Below, piece by piece: positions 6,197 to 12,974 of a stretch of DNA of 12,974 bases (positions are counted from its first letter, which is position 1; each line of letters starts with the position of its first letter). The stretch comes from Candidatus Latescibacterota bacterium (GTDB taxonomy: Bacteria; JAAXHH01; JABIQT01): NCBI GenBank assembly GCA_018667995.1, contig JABIQT010000526.1, positions 1-12,974 of the forward strand, in the 5' to 3' direction. The notes under the pieces were generated by a model. It was not told the origin of the DNA and did no database searches. It worked only from the letters and a program-made list of their open reading frames with translations. A program made the translations under genes and the position numbers.

Positions 6197-6685
6197 ATGG
6201 CGAAATCTCTGCGCATCATACCGGAAAAGTGCACCGGGTGCATGCAATGTGAATTGGCTTGTTCATGGGTGCAGACCGGTACCTTTCAGCCCTCTCGCTC
6301 TCTCATCAGAGTTAACATCTTCGATGAACAGGCCAGCTATGCGCCATATACCTGCTTTCAGTGCAATGAGGCCTGGTGTATGAATGCCTGTCCCGTCAAT
6401 GCCATCAATATTGACGAGGATACAGGAGCCAAAGTCGTACTGGACCAGAGTTGTGTGGGTTGCGGTCTCTGTACCATCGCTTGTCCCTTCGGTACGATGT
6501 TTTACAGTCCGGATACACACAAGGCTCTCAAATGTGACCTTTGTGGCGGCGATCCGGGCTGTGCCAGCGCCTGTCCTACCGGTGCTATCGAGTACGTGGA
6601 TAGCGAATCAGGAGACTGGCTCGGCGATTGGGCGGAAAAAGTAAACTCAAAATACATCGATTCACTGGATGGAGGTGGGGCATGA
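6197..6685 (+). CDS. aorA: Polyferredoxin subunit of tungsten aldehyde oxidoreductase
   Basis: This 162-aa protein has 16 cysteines arranged for four [4Fe-4S] clusters: Cys12-15-18-22, Cys53-56-61-65, Cys86-89-92-96 and Cys113-116-122-126. Several end in the usual Cys-Pro (ACPVNA, ACPFGT, ACPTGA). This is the pattern of the small electron-transfer subunit (AorA) of the NAD-linked AorABC enzyme and of related DMSO-reductase-type and AOR-associated Fe-S subunits. It should carry electrons from the catalytic subunit AorB towards the flavin of AorC. There is no signal peptide, so the complex is cytosolic. The start at 6197 has a strong Shine-Dalgarno site; the stop overlaps the aorB start as ATGA (6682-6685), so synthesis of the two subunits is coupled. 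The C-terminal 35 residues are acidic and may be the docking tail. Confidence 0.9.
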   Translation: MAKSLRIIPEKCTGCMQCELACSWVQTGTFQPSRSLIRVNIFDEQASYAPYTCFQCNEAWCMNACPVNAINIDEDTGAKVVLDQSCVGCGLCTIACPFGTMFYSPDTHKALKCDLCGGDPGCASACPTGAIEYVDSESGDWLGDWAEKVNSKYIDSLDGGGA

Positions 6686-8526
6686 GCGGAGGGTGGATAG
6701 GCACAATCTTGCGCATCAATCTTACCACGGGCCAAATCGCCAAGGAACCGCTCAATATGGATTGGGCGAAGGAATTTCTGGGAGGCCGGGGACTTGGTGC
6801 AAAGTATCTGTACGAAGAGATGGATCCGACCATAGACCCCCTCAGTCCCGAGAACAAAATGAACTTTGTGACGGGACCGATGACGGGCACGAACGCTTCA
6901 ACCAGCTCCCGCTTTACAGTGGTTACAAAAGGGGCACTGACCAACGCAATCACCACGTCAAACTCAGGCGGAACATGGGGACCAGAGCTGAAGTTTGCCG
7001 GCTACGACATGCTGATCCTTGAAGGAAGGGCCGCAAGGCCTTCTTATATATGGATCTATAACGACGAAGTTGAGATCAGATCAGCCGAGCATCTCTGGGG
7101 CAAAACGACCTGGGAAACGGATGACATTATCCGCGAAGAGGGTGGCGTGCACGATACAGTCGTTTCATGCATAGGGCCCGCCGGTGAGAAGCTGGTCCGT
7201 TTCTCTGCTATCGTCAATGACCGACATCGAGCAGCTGGTCGATCCGGAGTCGGAGCCGTCATGGGCTCTAAGAATCTCAAGGCCATTGCGGTCCGCGGTA
7301 CCGGAGCCGTACCGGTTTCGGATCCGAAATCATTCATGGCTTCTATGTGGACCATGAAAGACAAGTTGGTGGAGCATCCAGTAACGGGCGAAGGCCTGGC
7401 CGCTTACGGTACAGCTGTGCTCGTCAATATCATCAATGAGAGTGGAGCCCTGCCGACTAACAACCATCAGATGTCTCAGCTCGAAGGGGCTGACAACATC
7501 AGTGGTGAGACACTGGCCGATACACGCCTGGTTGCTAATAAGGCCTGTTTTTCATGTACCATTGCTTGCGGTCGTGTATCCGAGCTTCCGGGTGAAGCCC
7601 AGGACAAGTTCCTCGTAACGACGCGCCCGCACAACTGGAAGATCGCGGTTGAGGGGCCGGAATATGAAAATGCCTGGGCCATGGGAGCGGACTGTGGAAT
7701 TGATGACCTTGACGCATTGATCAAAGCAAATGCCTTATGCAATGAATTAGGCATGGATCCCATATCTTTCGGGGCCACGCTCGCCGCAGCCATGGAAATG
7801 TACGAGAAAGGTGTCTTAAATGATGATCAGACAGGGATACCTTTTAATTTCGGTAATTCCGACGCCCTCATCGCCATGACGGAGGCCACAGCATATCGAG
7901 AGGGATTCGGCGATGAATTGGCTGAAGGTAGCAAACGAATGTGCGACAAGTTTGAGCGTCCCGAATTCTTCATGGGTGTTCGCGGACAGGAGTTCCCTGC
8001 CTACGATGCACGTGCCATTCAGGGAATGGGACTTGGATACGCCACTTCTAACCGTGGCGCATGCCATCTCAAAAGCTATACCGTAGCGCCTGAAATTCTG
8101 GGTATTCCAGAAAAGATGGACCCGGCCGCCACGGAAGGAAAGGCCGGTATCACCAAGATATTTCAGGATGCCACAAGTACCGTGGACTCCGCAGGCCTGT
8201 GCATCTTCTTAACTTTTGGAGTCGGCCTGGAAGAGATGCAACCACAGTTGGCGGCTGTCACAGGAATCAACTACACCGTGGAGAATCTCCTAAAACTCGG
8301 TGAGCGGGTCTGGAATCTGGAGCGGATCTGGAATCACAAGGCCGGCTTCAGCGGTAAGGACGATACGCTGCCTAAGCGCTTGACCGAGGAACCCATCTCC
8401 GACGGTCCTACCAAGGGTCAGGTCAATCGCTTGAGTGAGATGCTACCGGAATACTACGAAGCACGTGGCTGGACGTCAGATGGCGAACCCAGCGAAGCGA
8501 AGCTCAAGTCTCTGGGATTAGAGTAA
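6682..8526 (+). CDS. aorB: Tungsten-containing aldehyde:ferredoxin oxidoreductase-family catalytic subunit
   Basis: This 614-aa protein belongs to the AOR family, which oxidises aldehydes to acids (or reduces acids) at a tungsten or molybdenum bis-pterin centre. Domain 1 carries LRINLTTGQI, FLGGRGLGAKYLY, MNFVTGPMTGT, SRFTVVTKG, the GYDMLILEGRA segment and the RHRAAGRSGVGAVMGSKNLKAI pterin-binding stretch. The [4Fe-4S] ligands are Cys289, Cys292 and Cys296 (ACFSCTIAC) plus Cys507 in DSAGLC, almost the same numbers as Cys288/291/295/494 of the Pyrococcus furiosus enzyme. DSAGLC (Asp502-Cys507) is also one of the DxxGLC pterin motifs. His462 in RGACHL aligns with the active-site His448 of that enzyme. 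The ATG at 6682 (GGAGGTGGGG upstream, ATGA overlap with aorA) is preferred to an upstream in-frame start at 6628. The exact aldehyde substrate, and W versus Mo, cannot be read from sequence. Confidence 0.95.
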   Translation: MSGGWIGTILRINLTTGQIAKEPLNMDWAKEFLGGRGLGAKYLYEEMDPTIDPLSPENKMNFVTGPMTGTNASTSSRFTVVTKGALTNAITTSNSGGTWGPELKFAGYDMLILEGRAARPSYIWIYNDEVEIRSAEHLWGKTTWETDDIIREEGGVHDTVVSCIGPAGEKLVRFSAIVNDRHRAAGRSGVGAVMGSKNLKAIAVRGTGAVPVSDPKSFMASMWTMKDKLVEHPVTGEGLAAYGTAVLVNIINESGALPTNNHQMSQLEGADNISGETLADTRLVANKACFSCTIACGRVSELPGEAQDKFLVTTRPHNWKIAVEGPEYENAWAMGADCGIDDLDALIKANALCNELGMDPISFGATLAAAMEMYEKGVLNDDQTGIPFNFGNSDALIAMTEATAYREGFGDELAEGSKRMCDKFERPEFFMGVRGQEFPAYDARAIQGMGLGYATSNRGACHLKSYTVAPEILGIPEKMDPAATEGKAGITKIFQDATSTVDSAGLCIFLTFGVGLEEMQPQLAAVTGINYTVENLLKLGERVWNLERIWNHKAGFSGKDDTLPKRLTEEPISDGPTKGQVNRLSEMLPEYYEARGWTSDGEPSEAKLKSLGLE

Positions 8527-8541
8527 ACTGGCGGTTTGCAA

Positions 8542-8697
8542 ATGGCGCTTAACGGCGACTATTGGAAGCATCAAGAGTCTCTGCCGATCAGAACCTGCGC
8601 CACTGATCACTCCGAGCACGACAAGCCTGAAGCCGTCATCCATATGAAATATGGATATCATCTGAAACTGGAATTGCATAGAACTGAAACCGAATAG
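8542..8697 (+). CDS. Possible small ORF in the aorB-aorC spacer, 51 aa
   Basis: An ATG at 8542, 15 nt after the aorB stop, opens a 51-codon frame starting MALNGDYWKHQESLPIRTC and ending LKLELHRTETE before TAG at 8695. The composition is plausible for a small, polar, His-rich protein (six His, one Cys), and it would fill most of an otherwise unusually long gap within the operon. Against it, there is no good Shine-Dalgarno site (only GGCGG 6 nt upstream), and an 8-bp inverted repeat lies inside it. It does not look like a MoaD/ThiS sulfur carrier because it lacks the terminal Gly-Gly. I do not recognise it, and chance is a real possibility. Confidence 0.3.
   Translation: MALNGDYWKHQESLPIRTCATDHSEHDKPEAVIHMKYGYHLKLELHRTETE
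8638..8656 (+). repeat. Hairpin ATCCATAT-GAA-ATATGGAT in the aorB-aorC spacer
   Basis: Two perfect 8-bp inverted arms (8638-8645 and 8649-8656) flank a 3-nt GAA loop. The stem is A/T-rich and has no following T-run, so it is not a classic terminator. It sits 100 bp before aorC and may mark mRNA processing or stability control between subunits. A looser pair, GATGATG (8697-8703) with CATCATC (8729-8735), lies between it and the aorC ribosome site. Confidence 0.5.
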
Positions 8698-8755
8698 ATG
8701 ATGGCTGACCCGATGAACCTACCCGTGTCATCATCGCTTACATCAGGAGGAATCA

Positions 8756-10129
8756 ATGGCTAACCACGTAATCGTAGGTGGCGGACCGGGAGGCATGAAC
8801 GCCATCGAAACGATCCGGGGCTACGATAGTGAAGCATCAATTACCTTGATCTGCGATGAGCCAACATACGCACGAATGGCCCTACCTTACTTCATCTCGG
8901 GTGACGTAAGCGAAGACCATGTGCTCACCGGCGACAATGACCACTTTTCAAAGCTCGGCGTCACTACGAAGATAGGCTCGCGGGTGACGTCCGTGGATCC
9001 TGGAGCGAATTCACTTACCCTCGGTGATGGATCAACCCTGTCCTACGACAACCTACTGATTGCCACAGGATCGTCCCCACAGAAGTTAAACATCCCCGGG
9101 GCAGATGGCGATGGTGTCTACAACCTGTGGACTATCGATGATGCACGAAAAGCAACGGCCGATCTGAACGGTGACGCCGAGGTAGCCTTCATCGGGGCGG
9201 GGTTTATCGGCTTTATCATACTCAATGCCGTACACAAAATTGGAGCAAAGGCCCACGTGATCGAGCTTGATGGGCAGGTCTTGCCTCGAATGCTTGATCC
9301 CCAAGGCGCATCCCTGGTAGACAGTTGGCTCGATCGCCAAGGCGTCAGCGTATCGACGGGGGTCAGTGTACAATCCATCGATCACGGGGCGGACGGTAAA
9401 AAGACTCTGAATATGTCAGATGGATCGACTATTTCTGCCGACCTGGTAATTATGGCCACAGGCATTACTGCGAATATTGGCTTCCTGGATGGTACGGGCA
9501 TTGCAATGAATCAGGGCATCCTGGTAAACAGCAGGTGCCAGACCAACCATGCCAATATCTACGCAGCCGGTGACGTGGCAGAAGGTCCAGATCGATCCAC
9601 CGGCAAGAATGCCGTGCACGCTATTCACCCTACGGCAGTCGACCATGGACGCGTAGCCGGTGCCAACATGGCTGGACAGGACATCGAGTATGGTGGCTCT
9701 CTTTCCATGAATATATTGGATGTATGTGGATTGCAGTGCGCCAGTTTCGGCGTATGGAAAGAGGATAGTGAGGAAGTCACCACCGTCGTCAACGCCACCC
9801 GTCCAGTGTACCGAAAGCTGGTCTGGTCGGGTAACATCTTAGTGGGCGCCATCATGATCGGACCGGCCGACGACATGTCCATGCTCAACGATATGGGAAT
9901 GGTCAAAGGCCTCATTCAGGCGGGTACGGACCTCGGCGCATGGAAGAACCACATTGTCGCCAACCCTACAGACATCCGGCGCCCGTATGTCGCTACGAAG
10001 ACTGCTTCACGCCTATTGGAGAATACCGTCCTTGGTAAACCAGCCGCCTATCGGGACTACCAGGCCAGCACAGCCAGTACCAAGTCGTGGGAGAACAGGG
10101 ACCTGCTCGTTGGATCCAAGGGCGGCTGA
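8756..10129 (+). CDS. aorC: FAD/NAD-binding oxidoreductase subunit of the aldehyde oxidoreductase
   Basis: This 457-aa protein has two Rossmann dinucleotide folds in the pyridine-nucleotide-disulfide reductase arrangement. The FAD fold has GGGPGG (residues 8-13), LLIATGSSP (100-108) and YAAGDVAEG (269-277). The NAD fold has IGAGFIG (146-152) with Glu170 at the end of its second strand (HVIELDG), which usually favours NAD(H) over NADP(H). The redox-active cysteine pair of disulfide reductases and the single Cys of NADH oxidases are absent at the expected N-terminal place (YARMALPYF), fitting a pure electron-transfer role. It matches the AorC subunit of AorABC, which passes electrons from the Fe-S chain to NAD+. 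AGGAGG at 8745-8750 is 5 nt before the start, so it is translated independently of aorB. It ends at the bidirectional terminator region. Confidence 0.88.
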   Translation: MANHVIVGGGPGGMNAIETIRGYDSEASITLICDEPTYARMALPYFISGDVSEDHVLTGDNDHFSKLGVTTKIGSRVTSVDPGANSLTLGDGSTLSYDNLLIATGSSPQKLNIPGADGDGVYNLWTIDDARKATADLNGDAEVAFIGAGFIGFIILNAVHKIGAKAHVIELDGQVLPRMLDPQGASLVDSWLDRQGVSVSTGVSVQSIDHGADGKKTLNMSDGSTISADLVIMATGITANIGFLDGTGIAMNQGILVNSRCQTNHANIYAAGDVAEGPDRSTGKNAVHAIHPTAVDHGRVAGANMAGQDIEYGGSLSMNILDVCGLQCASFGVWKEDSEEVTTVVNATRPVYRKLVWSGNILVGAIMIGPADDMSMLNDMGMVKGLIQAGTDLGAWKNHIVANPTDIRRPYVATKTASRLLENTVLGKPAAYRDYQASTASTKSWENRDLLVGSKGG

Positions 10130-10225
10130 TTTCGCCTTACGGACCCGACTAGCGTCGAGAAACAAGCGTTCGAAGTGGCATAAAAGAAATCCGACCTGAA
10201 ATCATTACAACACAAGTGTTCTTGA

Positions 10226-10269
10226 AAAAGAGAAAGCCCTGTGCAACTGAGCACAGGGCTTTCTCTTTT
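10226..10269. terminator. Bidirectional rho-independent terminator
   Basis: The arms AAAAGAGAAAGCCCTGTGC (10226-10244) and GCACAGGGCTTTCTCTTTT (10251-10269) are perfect 19-bp inverted repeats around a 6-nt loop AACTGA. The stem has a G/C core, flanked by A's on the left and T's on the right, so it can stop transcription in both directions. It lies between the convergent aor operon (stop at 10129) and the DUF5916 gene (stop at 10299). Confidence 0.93.
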
Positions 10270-10298
10270 CTACAGGTGCGGGATATTGATCACGGAAT

Positions 10299-12881
10299 CT
10301 ACAAGTTAAACAGATATGTTACTTTAGCCGTCACCGTCTGATCGCGCAACTTGAGCGGCGTACGACTGTAGGCGCCGAAGGAGCTGTCCGTATCAATGTC
10401 ATCATCCAGAAACTGATTGAAGGCCAGGAAAAACGCATGACCAAATGGTGAGCGATAGGCCAGCAGGAAATTCATGGTTATGGTGTTCGTGTGAAAACTG
10501 TCGGAGGGTCGTTTCTTGTCCGCATTCATCTGAACAAATGACGTTAAGGACAAGTTCGGCGTAAATGAGTAGCGCCCACGGAGCCGCGGGATAAGTCCAT
10601 TCTTGTAGAAAAACTTGTTGTTCGCCGCCAAGGTCGCCCCGAGCGTACCTGGTTGATCAATGCGGGTCCAGGTGACTCCCGGTTCCAATGAGAATTTGGG
10701 ATTGGGCTTCAGAGAGAGCTCTCCCGAGAGTGAGATGAGATCTGCACTATAGAATTTCCCGAAGCGCCCACTGAGCTGTCCAGAAACAGGTTTTCCCCTA
10801 TTGGTAAAGAGAAATAGGCTGCCCTGGTCGTAGGTGTACTCGCCTGCTTGAAAGTCCACACCCAGTATATCGTCATCACTGTCCAGCGTGTCGAAAGTAC
10901 GGGTCCACCCAGTGGAAATCCAGAGGCCGCGTTCCAACTCCCAGAAGACGGAAGGACTGAGCTGCCAGGTTTCCGGATCGTCGAAGTATTTATCTCTGGG
11001 CGCGAGGTAATTTCCTGATATCCTGGCTTCTATTCTTCGAAGGCCATACTTCCTGATAAACGGATTAAATTGAACGCCAGCTCCTATACGCCGAATGTTG
11101 TCCCGACGAACGAACCCGCTCTGGGCCTTAAAGTTGTCACCTACCTCCAGATAGGAAATGCCGTATCCCATCCACCGGTTCTGCCAGCGAGCTTGCATCC
11201 GAAATGTCAGCTCATCGACCTTATTCTGGAGGGTATCGGTCCAACTCTTGGCGAACATGGCAGAGAAATTATGCTGGCTATTCCTGAATGCCAGGTTGCC
11301 ATCAAATCCAAGAACACGATTGTAGTCCCTTGATGAGAATCGCGGCAGCGGGGTTCCCAGTTCCTTGTGAAAGCCGGGATTCGGCTCCTTAAATGTGGCC
11401 AGAAGCCCCATATTAGAACGGGAGCCAATATCCTGAGAAACACGAAGGGCTTGCCAACTCGTCATAGGTTCGGTCTTCGACACGCCATCGTCTTTGTAGA
11501 TACGCTCCCGAGTCTGAACATTCAGATACCCTAACGTCGTACCGCCAATTTTACCTGTTATGCGCTGGCCCAAATCGATGGGAGCTGTTGAGCCATCCGC
11601 AAGCTGGCGACCTACTCTTCTACTGAAAAAGATCAGTGGGGTCGGATCGCTGCCGCCGCCACCACCGCCACCCCGGCGCCGACCACCGCCTGTGTTCAGG
11701 GCGAATATGTCACTTCGTTCCAGAAAGAAGGGGCGTTTTTCGGAAAACTGGAAGGCGAAACGCGATAGATTCACTACCTGATCATCGGCCTCGACCTGTG
11801 CAAAATCAGGGTTTATGGAGGCGTTATATGTGATCCCTGATGTCACGCTCCACTTGAAATCACCACCGATCTGTCTTGCGAAAGCGTTGTCCGTGCCAGT
11901 GAGGGCAATAGGTGAACCGACGCTGGGGGCCAGGCGGTTCGATCGCGCGCTCTGCGGACCCAATGCAGTGAACGGTAGGAACTGGAATCGACCGCCGGGC
12001 TGGATATTCTTCAACCCCACCAGTCGCCCGCCCTTCTGAAATCTATAGAGAGCCTGTCGACCGTCAGATCGATTGAGAGGCACCCAGTAAGATTGCTCAC
12101 GGTTTCGCTGAATACGACGACCGAAGTTCACGCTCCAGTTGTGCACCTCTCCGGAGGGAAAACGCAAGGTATAAAACGGAATCATGAATTCTGCCGTCCA
12201 GCCATAGTCGGTTCGACGGGCAGACACATCCCAGTATCCATTCCAGTCCTGATCACTGTTATTGCCCTGCTTGCTGACGAAGGCGTCCGACCGTGCCCCG
12301 TTGGCATTAGTCTGGAATTCGTAAGCCTCACGGCCGCCTTCGAGCGGAGCAATTACGATTCGCACCATATCGTTGGAGAAAGAGAGTCGCGTATCACGTG
12401 ACATATCCGGAGCCATCAAGGCATCGGGATCGTCGTCGTAGCAGATAAAGCCTACGTATAAGTTCTCACGATCGTAGAGAACACGAACCTCGGTAGGCTG
12501 CGAAGCCGGGGCGCCCTGGGATGGCTCAAACTGATAGAAATCCTTTGCCGGCGTAGCCATCTGCCAGTCAGGTTCGTTCAACAGGCCATCGAGTTCTACC
12601 TGACTGGTAATCTGAAGTGCTTCCAGATCATAGTTGCCTGCACTCAGTGAGCCATAGTCGAAAGGCTCGGTGGCGACCGGCTTGGGTATGTTGAACGGAT
12701 GATCTGCAAGGGATTGAACGGTAGGCGTGGTTCGAACGGGATCCGTTTCCCTTCCGACGTCAGCCAGCCGTACTACCTTCGCTGAATCCTGCACTGTACG
12801 AGTTTGAGCGATAGAAACACTCGATAGAAGCAGCCCGCCGGACAGAACGCCGGCCAGGATAGAAGTTGCTTTCTTTAGCAT
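10299..12881 (-). CDS. DUF5916 outer-membrane-associated protein with N-terminal CBM9-like domain
   Basis: This 860-aa exported protein starts with a signal peptide (MLKKATSILAGVLSGG..., likely cleaved near residues 25-26, SIA-Q). Residues 85-290 form a beta-sandwich like family 9 carbohydrate-binding modules (VELDGLLNEPDW, VRVLYDRENLYVGFICYD, YEFQTNANGARSD, GWTAEFMIPFYTLRF). The rest is the DUF5916 region, with the highly typical NPDFAQVEADDQVVNLSRF and FSEKRPFFLE around residues 358-388, then repeated amphipathic strands of a probable outer-membrane barrel, ending in VTYLFNL. An unusual Gly/Arg insert lies at 398-410. The ATG at 12881 has GGAGGT just upstream and gives a proper signal peptide, so it is preferred to a TTG 15 nt earlier. 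Members are often near peptidase or TonB-related genes; their function is unknown. It is a single-gene unit ending at the shared terminator. Confidence 0.88.
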   Translation of the reverse strand: MLKKATSILAGVLSGGLLLSSVSIAQTRTVQDSAKVVRLADVGRETDPVRTTPTVQSLADHPFNIPKPVATEPFDYGSLSAGNYDLEALQITSQVELDGLLNEPDWQMATPAKDFYQFEPSQGAPASQPTEVRVLYDRENLYVGFICYDDDPDALMAPDMSRDTRLSFSNDMVRIVIAPLEGGREAYEFQTNANGARSDAFVSKQGNNSDQDWNGYWDVSARRTDYGWTAEFMIPFYTLRFPSGEVHNWSVNFGRRIQRNREQSYWVPLNRSDGRQALYRFQKGGRLVGLKNIQPGGRFQFLPFTALGPQSARSNRLAPSVGSPIALTGTDNAFARQIGGDFKWSVTSGITYNASINPDFAQVEADDQVVNLSRFAFQFSEKRPFFLERSDIFALNTGGGRRRGGGGGGGSDPTPLIFFSRRVGRQLADGSTAPIDLGQRITGKIGGTTLGYLNVQTRERIYKDDGVSKTEPMTSWQALRVSQDIGSRSNMGLLATFKEPNPGFHKELGTPLPRFSSRDYNRVLGFDGNLAFRNSQHNFSAMFAKSWTDTLQNKVDELTFRMQARWQNRWMGYGISYLEVGDNFKAQSGFVRRDNIRRIGAGVQFNPFIRKYGLRRIEARISGNYLAPRDKYFDDPETWQLSPSVFWELERGLWISTGWTRTFDTLDSDDDILGVDFQAGEYTYDQGSLFLFTNRGKPVSGQLSGRFGKFYSADLISLSGELSLKPNPKFSLEPGVTWTRIDQPGTLGATLAANNKFFYKNGLIPRLRGRYSFTPNLSLTSFVQMNADKKRPSDSFHTNTITMNFLLAYRSPFGHAFFLAFNQFLDDDIDTDSSFGAYSRTPLKLRDQTVTAKVTYLFNL

Positions 12882-12974
12882 GTTACCTCCGTGCAATAGC
12901 CAATTAATCTAATATTGATGTACATTCGACAGTTTCCCCGATCGGTCGGTTCTCAGAAAACGTAAAAGCCGGCA

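Noticed and set aside
8698-8763. 21-codon frame just before and overlapping the aorC start
   Set aside because: Very short, Ser/Pro-rich, no ribosome site; its end merely runs over the aorC Shine-Dalgarno site.
10118-10129. AorC ends in Gly-Gly, like MoaD/ThiS sulfur carriers
   Set aside because: The protein is a full-length flavoprotein, with no beta-grasp domain before the tail; the Gly-Gly end looks like coincidence.
10130-10225. Possible short gene after aorC
   Set aside because: No start with a ribosome site and no protein-like frame; it is only the 3' leader to the terminator.
12882-12974. Palindrome CCGATCGG and AT-rich boxes upstream of the DUF5916 gene
   Set aside because: An 8-bp palindrome is common by chance and no -35/-10 pair with good spacing could be fixed in this short edge sequence.

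Overview
The window (about 50% G+C by eye, closely packed genes) comes from a bacterium. Most genes have clear Shine-Dalgarno sites (GGAGG or AGGAGG), and one gene encodes a large DUF5916 outer-membrane-type protein, a family frequent in the FCB group (Gemmatimonadota, Marinimicrobia, Latescibacterota and relatives). An uncultivated Gram-negative FCB-like lineage is my best guess. The strong Shine-Dalgarno sites argue against a typical Bacteroidota. No rRNA, tRNA, CRISPR array or mobile element is visible.

Layout. (1) 3-2428, plus strand: the 3' end of a TIM-barrel, glycosidase-like protein, a 74-aa DUF3311 membrane protein, and an SSS-family sodium:solute symporter. These form one tight transport operon of unknown substrate. 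(2) 2527-3893, plus strand: thyA and folA (thymidylate synthase and dihydrofolate reductase), the standard coupled pair for dTMP synthesis and folate recycling. (3) 3839-5539, minus strand: an endonuclease/exonuclease/phosphatase-family hydrolase followed 3 nt later by a fructosamine-kinase-like phosphotransferase, whose 3' end overlaps the 3' end of folA. (4) 5540-6196: about 650 bp with a probable unrecognised small gene on the minus strand (61 aa), overlapping divergent promoter-like elements, and a leader rich in inverted repeats upstream of the next operon. (5) 6197-10129, plus strand: a three-gene tungsten-type aldehyde oxidoreductase operon. It encodes a 16-cysteine polyferredoxin (AorA), the W-bis-pterin/[4Fe-4S] catalytic subunit (AorB) and an FAD/NAD subunit (AorC). 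A 229-nt spacer with a hairpin and a possible 51-aa ORF separates aorB from aorC. (6) A perfect 19-bp bidirectional terminator at 10226-10269. (7) 10299-12881, minus strand: the DUF5916 protein with a signal peptide.

The main functional unit is the aor operon. Its gene order and domain make-up match the NAD-reducing AorABC enzyme described from Aromatoleum. Aldehyde oxidation at tungsten would pass electrons through the AorB cluster and the AorA polyferredoxin to the FAD of AorC and then to NAD+. No cofactor-synthesis or tungstate-uptake gene lies in the window. The points most worth a second look are the structured aor leader with its symmetric promoter region, the small unrecognised ORFs, and the aorB-aorC spacer. 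I saw no clearly new multi-gene system.
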